From Sulfidibacterium sp964473895 (GTDB taxonomy: Bacteria; Bacteroidota; Bacteroidia; Bacteroidales; F082): a stretch of 18,277 nucleotides of DNA. The first letter of the stretch is position 1; every line of letters starts with the position of its first letter. Both the position numbers and the translations under genes were made by a program. The stretch lies in NCBI GenBank assembly GCA_964473895.1, contig CAYYRE010000046.1:1-18277 (forward strand), in the 5' to 3' direction. Below the pieces are notes generated by a model. The model saw only the letters and a list, made by a program, of their open reading frames with translations, was not told the DNA's origin and ran no database searches. Below, in pieces: positions 7,325 to 15,973 of the stretch.

Positions 7325-8483
7325 AAGGCTGTTCGGGAATTGTATTGGATTCAACATCTTTACTTACACTCAACAAAATACCAATGGAAAGGCTGGTAAA
7401 CCAAATGGAGGTCCCTCCCATACTGACCAACGGCAACGGTTGTCCGGTGACGGGCAAAAGGTGCACGGCCACCCCCATGTTGATCATGGCCTGGAAAACC
7501 AGGCTAAAACTCAGTCCCATGGCAAGGTAAGCACCAAAATTGTTGGGTACTTTCACCACAATGCGTACCGCGCGGTACAACAATATCAAATAAAGCAGCA
7601 CCACAAAAGTACCACCTACAAGGCCGTATTCTTCCACAATGATGGCAAAAATAAAATCGGAATAGGGATGGGGTAAAAAGTTACGCTGCGTACTCTTACC
7701 GGGCATTTTACCCAACAACCCGCCCGAAGCAATAGCAATTTTCGACTGTTCGACCTGATAATTGTCTTTGGGAGATCCTTCATCCCCTTTCACATATTGC
7801 TCAATACGCGTTTTCCAGGTACCCAGCCGGGCTTGTTTACCGGATGGCATCATAAACAAAATACCCAGCACAAAACCGAGCAACAGTATGCTGAGCCCCA
7901 CAATGGCCAAAATGTAGGAAAATTTCACCCTGCCGATATAGATGAGTACCAGGCTGGTCACAAAAATCAATGCTGCCGTGGAAAAGTTGGCCGGAAAAAT
8001 CAAACCGCATACCATCAGCACAGGCACCATAAGATAAAGCAAAACATTGCCGAATTCTTTCAGTGCCTCTTCTTTTTTGGTCAGCACCCGGGCCAGATAA
8101 ACCGTCAGGGTCAGTTTGGCCAGGTCGGAAGTTTCGAAACTCAAATGAAACGGTAAAGGCAAAGCACGCCGGGCTTCGTTCAGATTCAACCCAAACAACA
8201 ACGTTATGAGCAAAAGCGGCACAGCAATATAAAAAAGGATTTGAAAAATACGCGAGTAATAGGTGTATTTCAGTAAATGGGCCAAATACATGAGCAACAG
8301 TCCGGTAAGCAGAATAATACCGTGCTTCAGCATATAGTAAGCCACATTGCCCCCCTGGTACTTGTAGGCCAGCGTACCTGTTGAGCTATACACGGCAAGA
8401 AAAGAGAGTACCGTAAGAAAAAAGACGACAGCCCATATGACCCCGTCACCCCTGATTTTGATATTTGTGTTAAAAATGGCCAT
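7311..8483 (-). CDS. ftsW: Septal peptidoglycan polymerase FtsW (SEDS family)
   Basis: This polytopic inner membrane glycosyltransferase polymerises lipid II at the septum together with FtsI. At 390 aa it shows about ten hydrophobic segments. The conserved catalytic aspartate appears at D276 in LPHPYSDFIFAIIVEE, and the family's C-terminal motif LPVTGQPLPLVSMGGTS is at 343-359. The second periplasmic-side motif is ETSDLAK (117-123), the Bacteroidota form of QPSE-LAK. The segment before it reads EARRALPLP, so the tryptophan of the common SRW motif is missing. RodA is the main alternative, but location between murD and murG strongly supports FtsW. The gene begins 18 bases after murD and overlaps murG. 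Confidence 0.94.
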   Translation of the reverse strand: MAIFNTNIKIRGDGVIWAVVFFLTVLSFLAVYSSTGTLAYKYQGGNVAYYMLKHGIILLTGLLLMYLAHLLKYTYYSRIFQILFYIAVPLLLITLLFGLNLNEARRALPLPFHLSFETSDLAKLTLTVYLARVLTKKEEALKEFGNVLLYLMVPVLMVCGLIFPANFSTAALIFVTSLVLIYIGRVKFSYILAIVGLSILLLGFVLGILFMMPSGKQARLGTWKTRIEQYVKGDEGSPKDNYQVEQSKIAIASGGLLGKMPGKSTQRNFLPHPYSDFIFAIIVEEYGLVGGTFVVLLYLILLYRAVRIVVKVPNNFGAYLAMGLSFSLVFQAMINMGVAVHLLPVTGQPLPLVSMGGTSIWFTSLSIGILLSVSKDVESNTIPEQPYESA

Positions 8484-8501
8484 TGGTTCAAGTTCAAATG
8501 G

Positions 8502-9848
8502 TTAGAGTTCTTTTACGGCTGCTTTAAACTGGTTTCCCCGGTCGGCAAAATCCTCAAAAAGATCGAAACTGGCACATGCCGGGGAGAGTAATACGGTATC
8601 CCCTTTTTTGGCAAGATAATAAGCCGTAGCTACCGCTTCGGGTGCCGACTCGGTATCAATCATTTGATCCACAAGTCCTTCAAAAGCTTTATGCAAGTGT
8701 CGGTTATCCAGTCCGAGGCAAACAATGGCCTTTACTTTTTCGGCTACCAATGGTTTCAGCAGGTCATAATCATTGCCTTTGTCCACCCCTCCGGCAATCC
8801 AAATAATGGGTTTTTCCACATACTCCAGCGCATACCAGGTCGAATTGATGTTGGTGGCTTTGGAATCATTAATAAATTTCACTCCGTGGACCGTGGCAAC
8901 ATATTCGAGCCGGTGGGCAATATTTTGAAAATCCGACAAACTTTGTTTAATCGTTTCTTTACGGATTTCCAATAAATGGGCGGCAATTCCCGATGCAAGG
9001 GAATTGTAAGTGTTGTGTTTACCTTGTAATGCCAATTGTTCGAGTGTCATATCAAAACTGTTTTTATCGTTGTTAAACCTTAATGTATTATTGAGTATCC
9101 CTGCTCCGGGAACCTTATCGGCGGCATGTTCACCGAAAGGCACCTGAACAGAGGCTATTTTTCTTTTTTTTATTTCTTTCCGGATCACCGGATCATCATC
9201 CCAGTAAATGAAGAAGTCATCCGCTGTCTGATTTTGAACAATCCGGAACTTGCTGTCGGTATATTTCTGAAAATCGTGATCATACCGGTTGAGGTGATCG
9301 GGGGTAATGTTCAGCAAAATGGCCATATCCGCTTTAAAGCGAAACATGCCATCCAGCTGGAAACTACTGATTTCCAACACATACCAATCATAATCATGCA
9401 AAGCCACCTGCAAGGCAAAGCTTTGTCCCACATTTCCGGCCAGGCCCACATGCCAGCCGGCATTTTTCAGGATATGCCAGGTAAGCAACGTGGTAGTGGT
9501 TTTTCCGTTGCTGCCGGTAATACATATCTTTTTGGCTTTGGTAAAATAACCCGCAAATTCTATTTCCGAAATCACGGGGATCCCGTTTTCACGGAGTTGT
9601 TTGATCATGGGGACCGTATCGGGTATTCCGGGACTTTTTACCACGGTACCGGCAGAAAATATCCTCAAAGTATCATGCCCGTTTTCCTCAAAGTCAATGT
9701 CATATTCCCGGAGCATCTGCCGGTATTTGTCTTTGATGGGTCCTTTTTCCGAAACAAAAACCGGCAAACCTTTCTTTTTGGCCAGTATGGCAGCACCTGT
9801 CCCGCTTTCGCCGGCACCCAGAATGATTATGTTGTCTTTTTGTTTCAT
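8502..9848 (-). CDS. murD: UDP-MurNAc-L-alanine--D-glutamate ligase MurD
   Basis: This cytoplasmic ATP-dependent ligase adds D-glutamate to UDP-MurNAc-L-Ala. The 448-aa protein has the three Mur ligase domains: an N-terminal dinucleotide-type fold (IILGAGESGTGAA, residues 8-20), a central ATPase with P-loop TGSNGKTTTT at 111-120 and the loop NITPDHLNRYDHDFQKY at 180-196, and a C-terminal domain with NDSKATN (327-333) and LSPACASFDLFEDF (420-433). These last two motifs are characteristic of MurD. The gene follows mraY with an 11-base gap and precedes ftsW, the classic dcw order. Confidence 0.96.
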   Translation of the reverse strand: MKQKDNIIILGAGESGTGAAILAKKKGLPVFVSEKGPIKDKYRQMLREYDIDFEENGHDTLRIFSAGTVVKSPGIPDTVPMIKQLRENGIPVISEIEFAGYFTKAKKICITGSNGKTTTTLLTWHILKNAGWHVGLAGNVGQSFALQVALHDYDWYVLEISSFQLDGMFRFKADMAILLNITPDHLNRYDHDFQKYTDSKFRIVQNQTADDFFIYWDDDPVIRKEIKKRKIASVQVPFGEHAADKVPGAGILNNTLRFNNDKNSFDMTLEQLALQGKHNTYNSLASGIAAHLLEIRKETIKQSLSDFQNIAHRLEYVATVHGVKFINDSKATNINSTWYALEYVEKPIIWIAGGVDKGNDYDLLKPLVAEKVKAIVCLGLDNRHLHKAFEGLVDQMIDTESAPEAVATAYYLAKKGDTVLLSPACASFDLFEDFADRGNQFKAAVKEL

Positions 9849-9859
9849 CTTTTAATTGA

Positions 9860-11101
9860 CTACCTGACTTTCAGTGTGATAATTGTAGCAACCGCCAATG
9901 CAATACCCACAATAAAAAAGCGCAAAACGATTTTCGGTTCAGGGAAACCCAGCTTTTGGTAATGATGGTGCAAAGGGGCCATTTTGAAAATCCGCCGTCC
10001 TTCGCCATATTTTTTCCGGGTATATTTAAAATAACTCACCTGCAGGATTACCGAAAGGCTCTCGGCCAGAAATATCCCGCCGAAAATGGGTATGAGCAAT
10101 TCTTTACGGATAATAATGGCAAAAACGGCAATAATACCCCCGATGGCAAGACTTCCCGTATCTCCCATAAAAACTTGAGCCGGATAGGTGTTGTACCACA
10201 AAAAACCAACGGTAGCTCCTACAAAGGCACTGATATACACTGCCAGTTCACCCACATTGGGCAAATACATGATATTCAGGTAATCGGCAAAAATAATGTT
10301 ACCCGAAACCCACGCCAGTATACCGAGGGTAGCCCCCATGATGGCGGAAGTTCCCGCCGCAAGGCCATCCATGCCATCGGTCAGGTTGGCACCGTTGGAG
10401 ACCCCTGTAATGATCAGAATAACAATGGGAATAAAAACCACAAACGCCCATTTTTCATATCCCGGCCCCATCCATTTCAGTAAAATGGCATAATCAAACT
10501 CATTGTTTTTAAAAAACGGAATGGTGGTTTTGGTCGAATGTTTGTCGGTAATGGAAAAACGGGCCGAAGGGCCGGACTTTTCCATCACGGAATAAACCTG
10601 TGACACAGGGTGTACCACTTTTTCGCGGGTGACCACGTTTTTATTGAAATACATTACCAGGCCGACCACCAATCCGAGAATCACCTGTCCCACAATTTTA
10701 TATTTCCCCGGAAGACCCTCTTTATTTTTTTTAAACACCTTGATGTAATCGTCCACAAAACCAAGAGCCCCTAACCAAACGGTGGTAAAAAGCATCAGCA
10801 AAATATACACATTGTCAAGCCGGGCAAACAGCAATGCCGGTACAATAACAGAAGCAAGAATAATCAGCCCCCCCATGGTGGGCGTACCCTGTTTTTCAAG
10901 TTGTCCTTCCAATCCGAGATCGCGAACCGTTTCGCCCACCTGCTTTTTGTTTAGGTATTTAATCCAGCGCTCGCCAAAGACCAGGCTAATGAGCAAAGAG
11001 GTGATGAGTGCCATGGCTGCCCGGAACGAAAGATACTGGAACAAACCGGCTCCCGGAAACGAGTAGGCATCATGCAGATATTTAAACAGATAGTATAACA
11101 T
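9860..11101 (-). CDS. mraY: Phospho-MurNAc-pentapeptide translocase MraY
   Basis: This polytopic inner membrane enzyme transfers phospho-MurNAc-pentapeptide from UDP to undecaprenyl phosphate, making lipid I. Catalytic landmarks are DDYIK at residues 117-121, NLTDGMDGLAAG at 239-250, FMGDTGS at 311-317 and the HHHYQK loop at 378-383. At 413 aa it is about 50 residues longer than the E. coli enzyme. The extra length is largely a hydrophilic stretch around residues 152-215, between two membrane segments, which I believe is normal for Bacteroidota. It follows murE after only two bases, so the two are almost certainly translated from one message. Confidence 0.97.
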   Translation of the reverse strand: MLYYLFKYLHDAYSFPGAGLFQYLSFRAAMALITSLLISLVFGERWIKYLNKKQVGETVRDLGLEGQLEKQGTPTMGGLIILASVIVPALLFARLDNVYILLMLFTTVWLGALGFVDDYIKVFKKNKEGLPGKYKIVGQVILGLVVGLVMYFNKNVVTREKVVHPVSQVYSVMEKSGPSARFSITDKHSTKTTIPFFKNNEFDYAILLKWMGPGYEKWAFVVFIPIVILIITGVSNGANLTDGMDGLAAGTSAIMGATLGILAWVSGNIIFADYLNIMYLPNVGELAVYISAFVGATVGFLWYNTYPAQVFMGDTGSLAIGGIIAVFAIIIRKELLIPIFGGIFLAESLSVILQVSYFKYTRKKYGEGRRIFKMAPLHHHYQKLGFPEPKIVLRFFIVGIALAVATIITLKVR

Positions 11102-11103
11102 AA

Positions 11104-12561
11104 TTATCGTTCTTCAAAGAGTTCGGTCAACACTTGTTTATCATCAAAAGGGTAGCGTACTCCCTTAATTTCCTGGTACTTTTCATGTCCTTTACCGGCC
11201 ACCAACAGAATATCTCCCGGTTGGGCAAGGGCAAAGGCGGTTTTAATGGCCTCCCTGCGATCGGCAATGACAAGGGTATTTTTTTTGTGTACCGGATCAA
11301 TACCGGCTTTCATATCCTCCAAAATGGCTTCCGGTTCTTCAAACCGCGGGTTATCGGAGGTCAGGATCACCCTGTTGCTGAAGGCGGAAGCAATGGCGGC
11401 CATCTCAGGGCGCTTGCTTTTGTCGCGGTTGCCCCCCGCGCCCACTACCGTTATCAGCTGTTCGTTTCCGGTCCGTATGTCCCGAATGGTCTGGAGTACA
11501 TTTTTCAGCGCATCGGGGGTATGGGCGTAATCCACAATGCAAAGCTTCCCTTGTGGCGACCGCAACACCTCAAACCGTCCTTCGGCTCCTTTTAAACTGC
11601 TGAGTACCCGGAGCGTTTCTTCTTTATCCTGTTGGAGCAACACGGCAACACCATACACCGCCAACAGGTTGGAAGCATTAAAGGCGCCCACCATGGGCGA
11701 GTAAAAAGGTTTTTCATCCAATAGCATCTCCAAGCCCGAAAATTCATCTTCAAGTACACGGGCACGGAAATCGGCCATGGAGCGGAGACCGAAAGTATAT
11801 TTCCGGGCTTTTGTATTTTGTAACATTACCTGTCCGTTCCGGTCATCGGCATTCACCAGGGCAAAAGCCCCCGGGGGCAAATCATCAAAAAACAGCTTCT
11901 TGGCCCGGATGTATTCTTTAAAGGTTTTGTGATAGTCGAGATGGTCATGCGTAATGTTGGTAAAAACCCCGCCGGCAAACTGTAATCCGGCAATACGTTG
12001 TTGCACCACGGCATGCGAACTCACTTCCATAAAAGCAAAATCGCATCCGGCTTCCACCATTTCAGCCAGCACTTTTTGGATACCGATGGCATCGGGCGTG
12101 GTATGGCCCGTGGCAATCTCTCGCCGGTTTACTTTGTTGACAATAGTAGAAAGCATACCGGCCTTGTAACCCATCCCGAGGAACAAATCGTGAAGCAAGG
12201 TGACAATGGTTGTTTTACCGTTGGTACCCGTAACGCCTACCAGTTGCAAATTTTGAGACGGATTTCCGTAAAAATTGGCCGCCATGATGCCAAGGGCTTC
12301 CGCAGAATTTGTCACAAGGGCATAGGTAACCTCCGGCACTGTTTTTTCGGGTAATACCTGGCACACCACAGCTACCGCCCCTTTTTGCACAGCCTGAGAT
12401 ATAAACCGGTGACCATCGACCCGGGTTCCCGGAACGGCCACAAAAACATCTCCCTCAGCTACTTCACGCGAATCAAAAACAGGACGTTCAACGGCAATAT
12501 CCAGACTGCCGCTGTATTGTACAACGTTCACACCCATCATTATGTCGCGTAATTTTTTCAA
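11104..12561 (-). CDS. murE: UDP-MurNAc-tripeptide ligase MurE, meso-DAP type
   Basis: This cytoplasmic Mur ligase adds the third stem-peptide residue. The 485-aa protein has the N-terminal UDP-binding motif VFDSREV (28-34), the P-loop GTNGKTT (112-118), HDHLDYHKTF (205-214), KKLFFDD (221-227) with the lysine that is carbamylated in this family, and VDYAHTPDAL (343-352). The specificity motif is DNPR at 403-406, with GKGHE at 456-460, both of the meso-diaminopimelate type rather than the lysine type. The start codon appears to be TTG: bases 12559-12561 read CAA on the plus strand. It begins the protein exactly where the family begins (MKKLRDIMMG). Two ATGs at codons 8 and 9 are possible but would cut the conserved N-terminus. 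The gap to ftsI is 10 bases. Confidence 0.95.
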   Translation of the reverse strand: MKKLRDIMMGVNVVQYSGSLDIAVERPVFDSREVAEGDVFVAVPGTRVDGHRFISQAVQKGAVAVVCQVLPEKTVPEVTYALVTNSAEALGIMAANFYGNPSQNLQLVGVTGTNGKTTIVTLLHDLFLGMGYKAGMLSTIVNKVNRREIATGHTTPDAIGIQKVLAEMVEAGCDFAFMEVSSHAVVQQRIAGLQFAGGVFTNITHDHLDYHKTFKEYIRAKKLFFDDLPPGAFALVNADDRNGQVMLQNTKARKYTFGLRSMADFRARVLEDEFSGLEMLLDEKPFYSPMVGAFNASNLLAVYGVAVLLQQDKEETLRVLSSLKGAEGRFEVLRSPQGKLCIVDYAHTPDALKNVLQTIRDIRTGNEQLITVVGAGGNRDKSKRPEMAAIASAFSNRVILTSDNPRFEEPEAILEDMKAGIDPVHKKNTLVIADRREAIKTAFALAQPGDILLVAGKGHEKYQEIKGVRYPFDDKQVLTELFEER

Positions 12562-12571
12562 CTGCTTATGG

Positions 12572-14683
12572 TTATAAATTTGTTAACTGTAAAATGATTC
12601 TTTCCCCTTTTTGAAAAGGCCGGCCGGGCTGCAACGACTGGTGATAAACGACGCCCCTGCCCTGCAACACCACAGACAAGCCTTTGTTTTGCAACAGGTA
12701 AAGGGCATCTTTTGCCGTCATACCCTTCACATTGGGCACCAAACTTTTGGCAAATAATTTCGGTACGAAAACCACCCGGTTCTTCTTTTCTGCGGTGACT
12801 GTCCAATCTTCGGCATAAGAATGTTTGGCCGTTTGAATACCCAAACCTTTGTAGATTACTTTCAGGTCGGGATACCAGGCTGCATTTACGGCGAGCGGGA
12901 TCGCATTTTTCAGCGTATCTTTTTGCTGTGGCACCTGCAAGGCCAGGGAGGTGGCATACACTTTATCAGCAATTTCTTTAAAGACAGGAGCCGCCACCTG
13001 ACTACCGTAATAACCGTGCTTGGGTTTGTTGATGACCACAATACAGGAATATTGCGGATTTTTGGCCGGAAAATATCCTACAAAAGTGGCGTTATAGGCA
13101 CCGGGAATATATTTTCCGTTTTCGGAAATTTTTGCCGTTCCGGTCTTGCCGGCGATTTGAAAATGGTCATTTTTCAGATTTTGTGCCGTACCACGCAACA
13201 CCACCCCCTCCAAAAGACTTTGTACTTTGCGAATGACCGGCAAAGGAGCAATTTGAGGATTCCGGATTTGCACGCCGAACCTTTTTATGATCTTTCCCCC
13301 ATCAGAAACGGCCGTAACAAACCGCGGTTTTACTTCCACCCCGTTGTTGGCTACCGCATTGTAAAAAGTAAGCAACTGCAAAGGGGTTATCTCCAATCCG
13401 TAACCCACCGACATCCAGGGAAGAGAAGTCCTGTACCAGTATTTTTTATCGGAAGGGTTATAAATAACCGGTTTGGCTTCTCCGGCAATTTTCAACCCCA
13501 GCGGTTTATTCAGATCCATGGCATACAGATGATGAATAAATTTTGCCGGATATTTTTTATAAGCCCTGTAAATAATTTTTGAAATACCCACATTGGAAGA
13601 GTGCTCAAAAGCCTGGCGTACGGTAATCAAGCCATTTCCAATGACATGCACATCGCGCAAAACACGACCATAATATACGGCATACCCTTTTTTTACCGAT
13701 ACGGTATCGTTCAACCTGATTTTATGGTCTTCGAGGGCCGCAATGACTGAGGCCAGCTTAAAGGTAGAACCCGGCTCATACTTTTCACCAATGGCCATGT
13801 TGTAACTTTCGGTATAATAGCCGGTTTTTTTATCATAACGCAGATTGGCAATGGCTTTAATGTCGCCGGTTTTTACTTGCATCAATACGGCGCAACCCAT
13901 AACAGCTTCATGGTTAATCAGCTGTTTCATGAGTGCATTTTCGGCCACATCCTGCAAGTTCATATCCAGTGTGGTAACAATGTCTTTTCCGTTTTGGGGC
14001 TGCACCTCACTTTCACTGTGAACAGGCAACCAGGCACCTCCGTTGATCCGCCGGCGGATCTGTTTTCCATCAATACCGGTCAGTACTTTTGAATAAGCTC
14101 CTTCGAGTCCTACATACAGATGTTCTTTTTTGTTTTCGTAACCAATGGTACGTTTGGCGAGGTTACCAAAAGGCAAACGTCTTGTCGTTTTCTGAATGGC
14201 AATAAGCCCGCCACGGTTACGCCCCCGGCGAAAAATGGGAAACTTCCGCAATTGTGTCAGTTGGGAATAGGTTACTTTTCGGTGAATGAGCAAATAGCGG
14301 TTGCCTTTGGCGCGGGCCCGTTTTAAAATCTTTTGGTAATATCCGGCCGACCGGTCGCCAAAAAGCGAGGAAAGACGTAAAGCCAGCGAGTCCACTTTGC
14401 GACGGAAAAGTTCATCGGAAATATGTCCGTTGGCCACATCCATCCGGATTTCGAAAACAGGCACCGAGGTGGCCAGCAGATTATCACGGGCCGATAAAAT
14501 GTTTCCGCGGTCTGCTTTCAGGTTAAACGTTTTAATTTCCTGCTTTTTCGCCTTGGCCAACAAAGCAGGCCCCTCTTTGTACTGAATGAGGATCATCTTG
14601 ACAATGATGGCCAGGGCAAAAACCAACGTCAGAAAATAGACGAGATACACACGGGGCAATATGACTTTTTTGCTTCCTGCCAC
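12572..14683 (-). CDS. ftsI: Septal transpeptidase FtsI (class B PBP) with PASTA domain
   Basis: This membrane-anchored D,D-transpeptidase crosslinks septal peptidoglycan and works with FtsW. The 703-aa protein has a membrane anchor at about residues 11-33, the class B dimerisation region with DRGNILSARDN (58-68), and the transpeptidase domain: catalytic serine in STFK (306-309), SSN (362-364) and KTGTA (513-517). A C-terminal PASTA domain runs from about 647 to 702 (LVPNVKGMTAKDALYLLQ at its start). The overall length fits a PASTA-bearing FtsI. The start codon is GTG, two bases after the ftsL stop, preceded by a strong ribosome binding site. It sits in its standard place between ftsL and murE. 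Confidence 0.96.
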   Translation of the reverse strand: MAGSKKVILPRVYLVYFLTLVFALAIIVKMILIQYKEGPALLAKAKKQEIKTFNLKADRGNILSARDNLLATSVPVFEIRMDVANGHISDELFRRKVDSLALRLSSLFGDRSAGYYQKILKRARAKGNRYLLIHRKVTYSQLTQLRKFPIFRRGRNRGGLIAIQKTTRRLPFGNLAKRTIGYENKKEHLYVGLEGAYSKVLTGIDGKQIRRRINGGAWLPVHSESEVQPQNGKDIVTTLDMNLQDVAENALMKQLINHEAVMGCAVLMQVKTGDIKAIANLRYDKKTGYYTESYNMAIGEKYEPGSTFKLASVIAALEDHKIRLNDTVSVKKGYAVYYGRVLRDVHVIGNGLITVRQAFEHSSNVGISKIIYRAYKKYPAKFIHHLYAMDLNKPLGLKIAGEAKPVIYNPSDKKYWYRTSLPWMSVGYGLEITPLQLLTFYNAVANNGVEVKPRFVTAVSDGGKIIKRFGVQIRNPQIAPLPVIRKVQSLLEGVVLRGTAQNLKNDHFQIAGKTGTAKISENGKYIPGAYNATFVGYFPAKNPQYSCIVVINKPKHGYYGSQVAAPVFKEIADKVYATSLALQVPQQKDTLKNAIPLAVNAAWYPDLKVIYKGLGIQTAKHSYAEDWTVTAEKKNRVVFVPKLFAKSLVPNVKGMTAKDALYLLQNKGLSVVLQGRGVVYHQSLQPGRPFQKGERIILQLTNL

Positions 14684-14685
14684 AG

Positions 14686-15069
14686 TTACTCTCCTTTTAG
14701 GGGATAAATGGTAATGGTTTTTACGGGTTCTTTGCTTTCTTTAATACCCAGCCTCTCCAGCCTTTTTTCGAGCTGCGACTGTTTGCTCAGGGTCATCAAA
14801 TCCGATTTCACGGAAATGTATTCGTAACGCAACTCCCTGATTTCATGCTCCAAACGGGTAATCTTCCGTACTTTACTTTCCAACACATAGTCGTTGGTGA
14901 TATACACAAAAGCCAACAAGGCAAGAAAGAGGAGGTAGGGAAAAATATGGCGGGTTTTATTATTTTCCAATATACCGCCACCGAGCACTTCTTGTGCCGC
15001 TTTTCCGAATCCCCCTACAGGTTCTTCGTGCCGTTCCGTTATTTCTATTTTGCGCCGGTTTCCTTTCAT
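14686..15069 (-). CDS. ftsL: FtsL-like divisome coiled-coil protein
   Basis: A 127-aa bitopic membrane protein. Residues 1-40 are a polar cytoplasmic tail, about 41-59 form the single membrane segment (HIFPYLLFLALLAFVYIT), and about 62-108 form a periplasmic coiled coil rich in Leu, Glu, Lys and Arg (KITRLEHEIRELRYEY). This architecture and its place between rsmH and ftsI identify it as FtsL, the partner of FtsQ/FtsB that activates FtsWI. Primary sequence is poorly conserved across the family, so context carries much of the call. Its ATG overlaps the rsmH stop as ATGA. The cytoplasmic tail is longer than in E. coli FtsL. Confidence 0.85.
   Translation of the reverse strand: MKGNRRKIEITERHEEPVGGFGKAAQEVLGGGILENNKTRHIFPYLLFLALLAFVYITNDYVLESKVRKITRLEHEIRELRYEYISVKSDLMTLSKQSQLEKRLERLGIKESKEPVKTITIYPLKGE
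14689..14696 (-). promoter_or_regulatory. Strong Shine-Dalgarno site of ftsI
   Basis: The minus strand reads AAGGAGAG ending five bases before the GTG start of ftsI, overlapping the end of ftsL. Good Shine-Dalgarno matches are rare in this window, and most neighbours rely on overlap or A/T-rich leaders. This site therefore supports the GTG choice and suggests independent loading of ribosomes on ftsI. Confidence 0.7.
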
Positions 15070-15971
15070 TCGTTCACAATTTTTTCAGCAATACGCAGAC
15101 GGGCCGACCGGGCACGGCTATTCCGTGCAATCTCCTCCGCATCGGGGACAATGGCCTTATTCACCACCGGCCTAAAATCTACCAGGTCGTTTCCGAAAAA
15201 ATCCTTTTGGACTTTTCCTTCAAAATTTCCGGTTTTGATAAAATTTTTCACCAGCCGGTCTTCCAGCGAATGGTAAGCCATCACCACAAGGCGCCCGCCG
15301 GGTTTCAACACATCGGCTGTCTGTTCCAAAAATATCTTCAACGCTTCCAATTCCTGGTTTACCTCAATACGTACGGCTTGAAAAAGCATGGCCAGCAACT
15401 TGTTTTTCCGCTGGGGCGGGATGCATTTTTCCACGGCAGCCACCAATTCAAAGGTTTCTTCAAACGGCTTTTCCTGCCGCCGGCTACAGATCATACGGGC
15501 CATACAACGACTGTTTTTGATTTCGCCGTACAACCTGAAAATCCGGGTTAACTCTTCTTCGGAATAGGTATTCACCACATCGGCTGCCGTCAAAGTTTGA
15601 TGTTTTCCCATACGCATGTCGAGCGGCCCGTTGAAACGGATGGAAAAACCGCGGCCCGGTTCATCAAACTGATGCGAGCTGACACCGAGGTCGGCCAGGA
15701 TACCATCCACCGGCAGCTTATCGTACAGGCGGAGAAAATTTTTCAGGTAGCGGAAATTTTGATTAACAAAAATCAGCCGGGGATCATCGGGCTTATTGGC
15801 TTCCGCCTCCGGATCCTGGTCAAAAGCCACAAGAGTCCCCTTGGGTCCCAGCCGTTCGAGGATGGCACGGGCATGTCCGCCGCCGCCAAAGGTAGCATCC
15901 ACATAGATACCACCGGGATGGATTTCCAGCCCTTCAATGCTCTTGTTTAACAATACCGGATCGTGATACAT
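15066..15971 (-). CDS. rsmH: 16S rRNA m4C1402 methyltransferase RsmH (MraW)
   Basis: This S-adenosylmethionine-dependent enzyme N4-methylates C1402 of 16S rRNA in the ribosomal decoding centre. The 301-aa protein shows the SAM-binding motif DATFGGGGHA (25-34), DGILADLGVSSHQFD (around 90-104), RGFSIRFNGPLDMRM, FQAVRIEVNQELEAL, YHSLEDRLVKNF and the C-terminal NSRARSARLR. The length is typical. It follows mraZ after two bases and overlaps ftsL by four. The gene is a standard second member of dcw clusters, although its rRNA target is unrelated to wall synthesis. Confidence 0.97.
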   Translation of the reverse strand: MYHDPVLLNKSIEGLEIHPGGIYVDATFGGGGHARAILERLGPKGTLVAFDQDPEAEANKPDDPRLIFVNQNFRYLKNFLRLYDKLPVDGILADLGVSSHQFDEPGRGFSIRFNGPLDMRMGKHQTLTAADVVNTYSEEELTRIFRLYGEIKNSRCMARMICSRRQEKPFEETFELVAAVEKCIPPQRKNKLLAMLFQAVRIEVNQELEALKIFLEQTADVLKPGGRLVVMAYHSLEDRLVKNFIKTGNFEGKVQKDFFGNDLVDFRPVVNKAIVPDAEEIARNSRARSARLRIAEKIVNE

Positions 15972-15973
15972 TT

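Noticed and set aside
1055..10483. Long plus-strand open frames opposite ftsZ, ftsA, murC, murG, ftsW, murD and mraY
   Set aside because: They are antisense shadows of well-identified genes, with no family resemblance and no ribosome binding sites.
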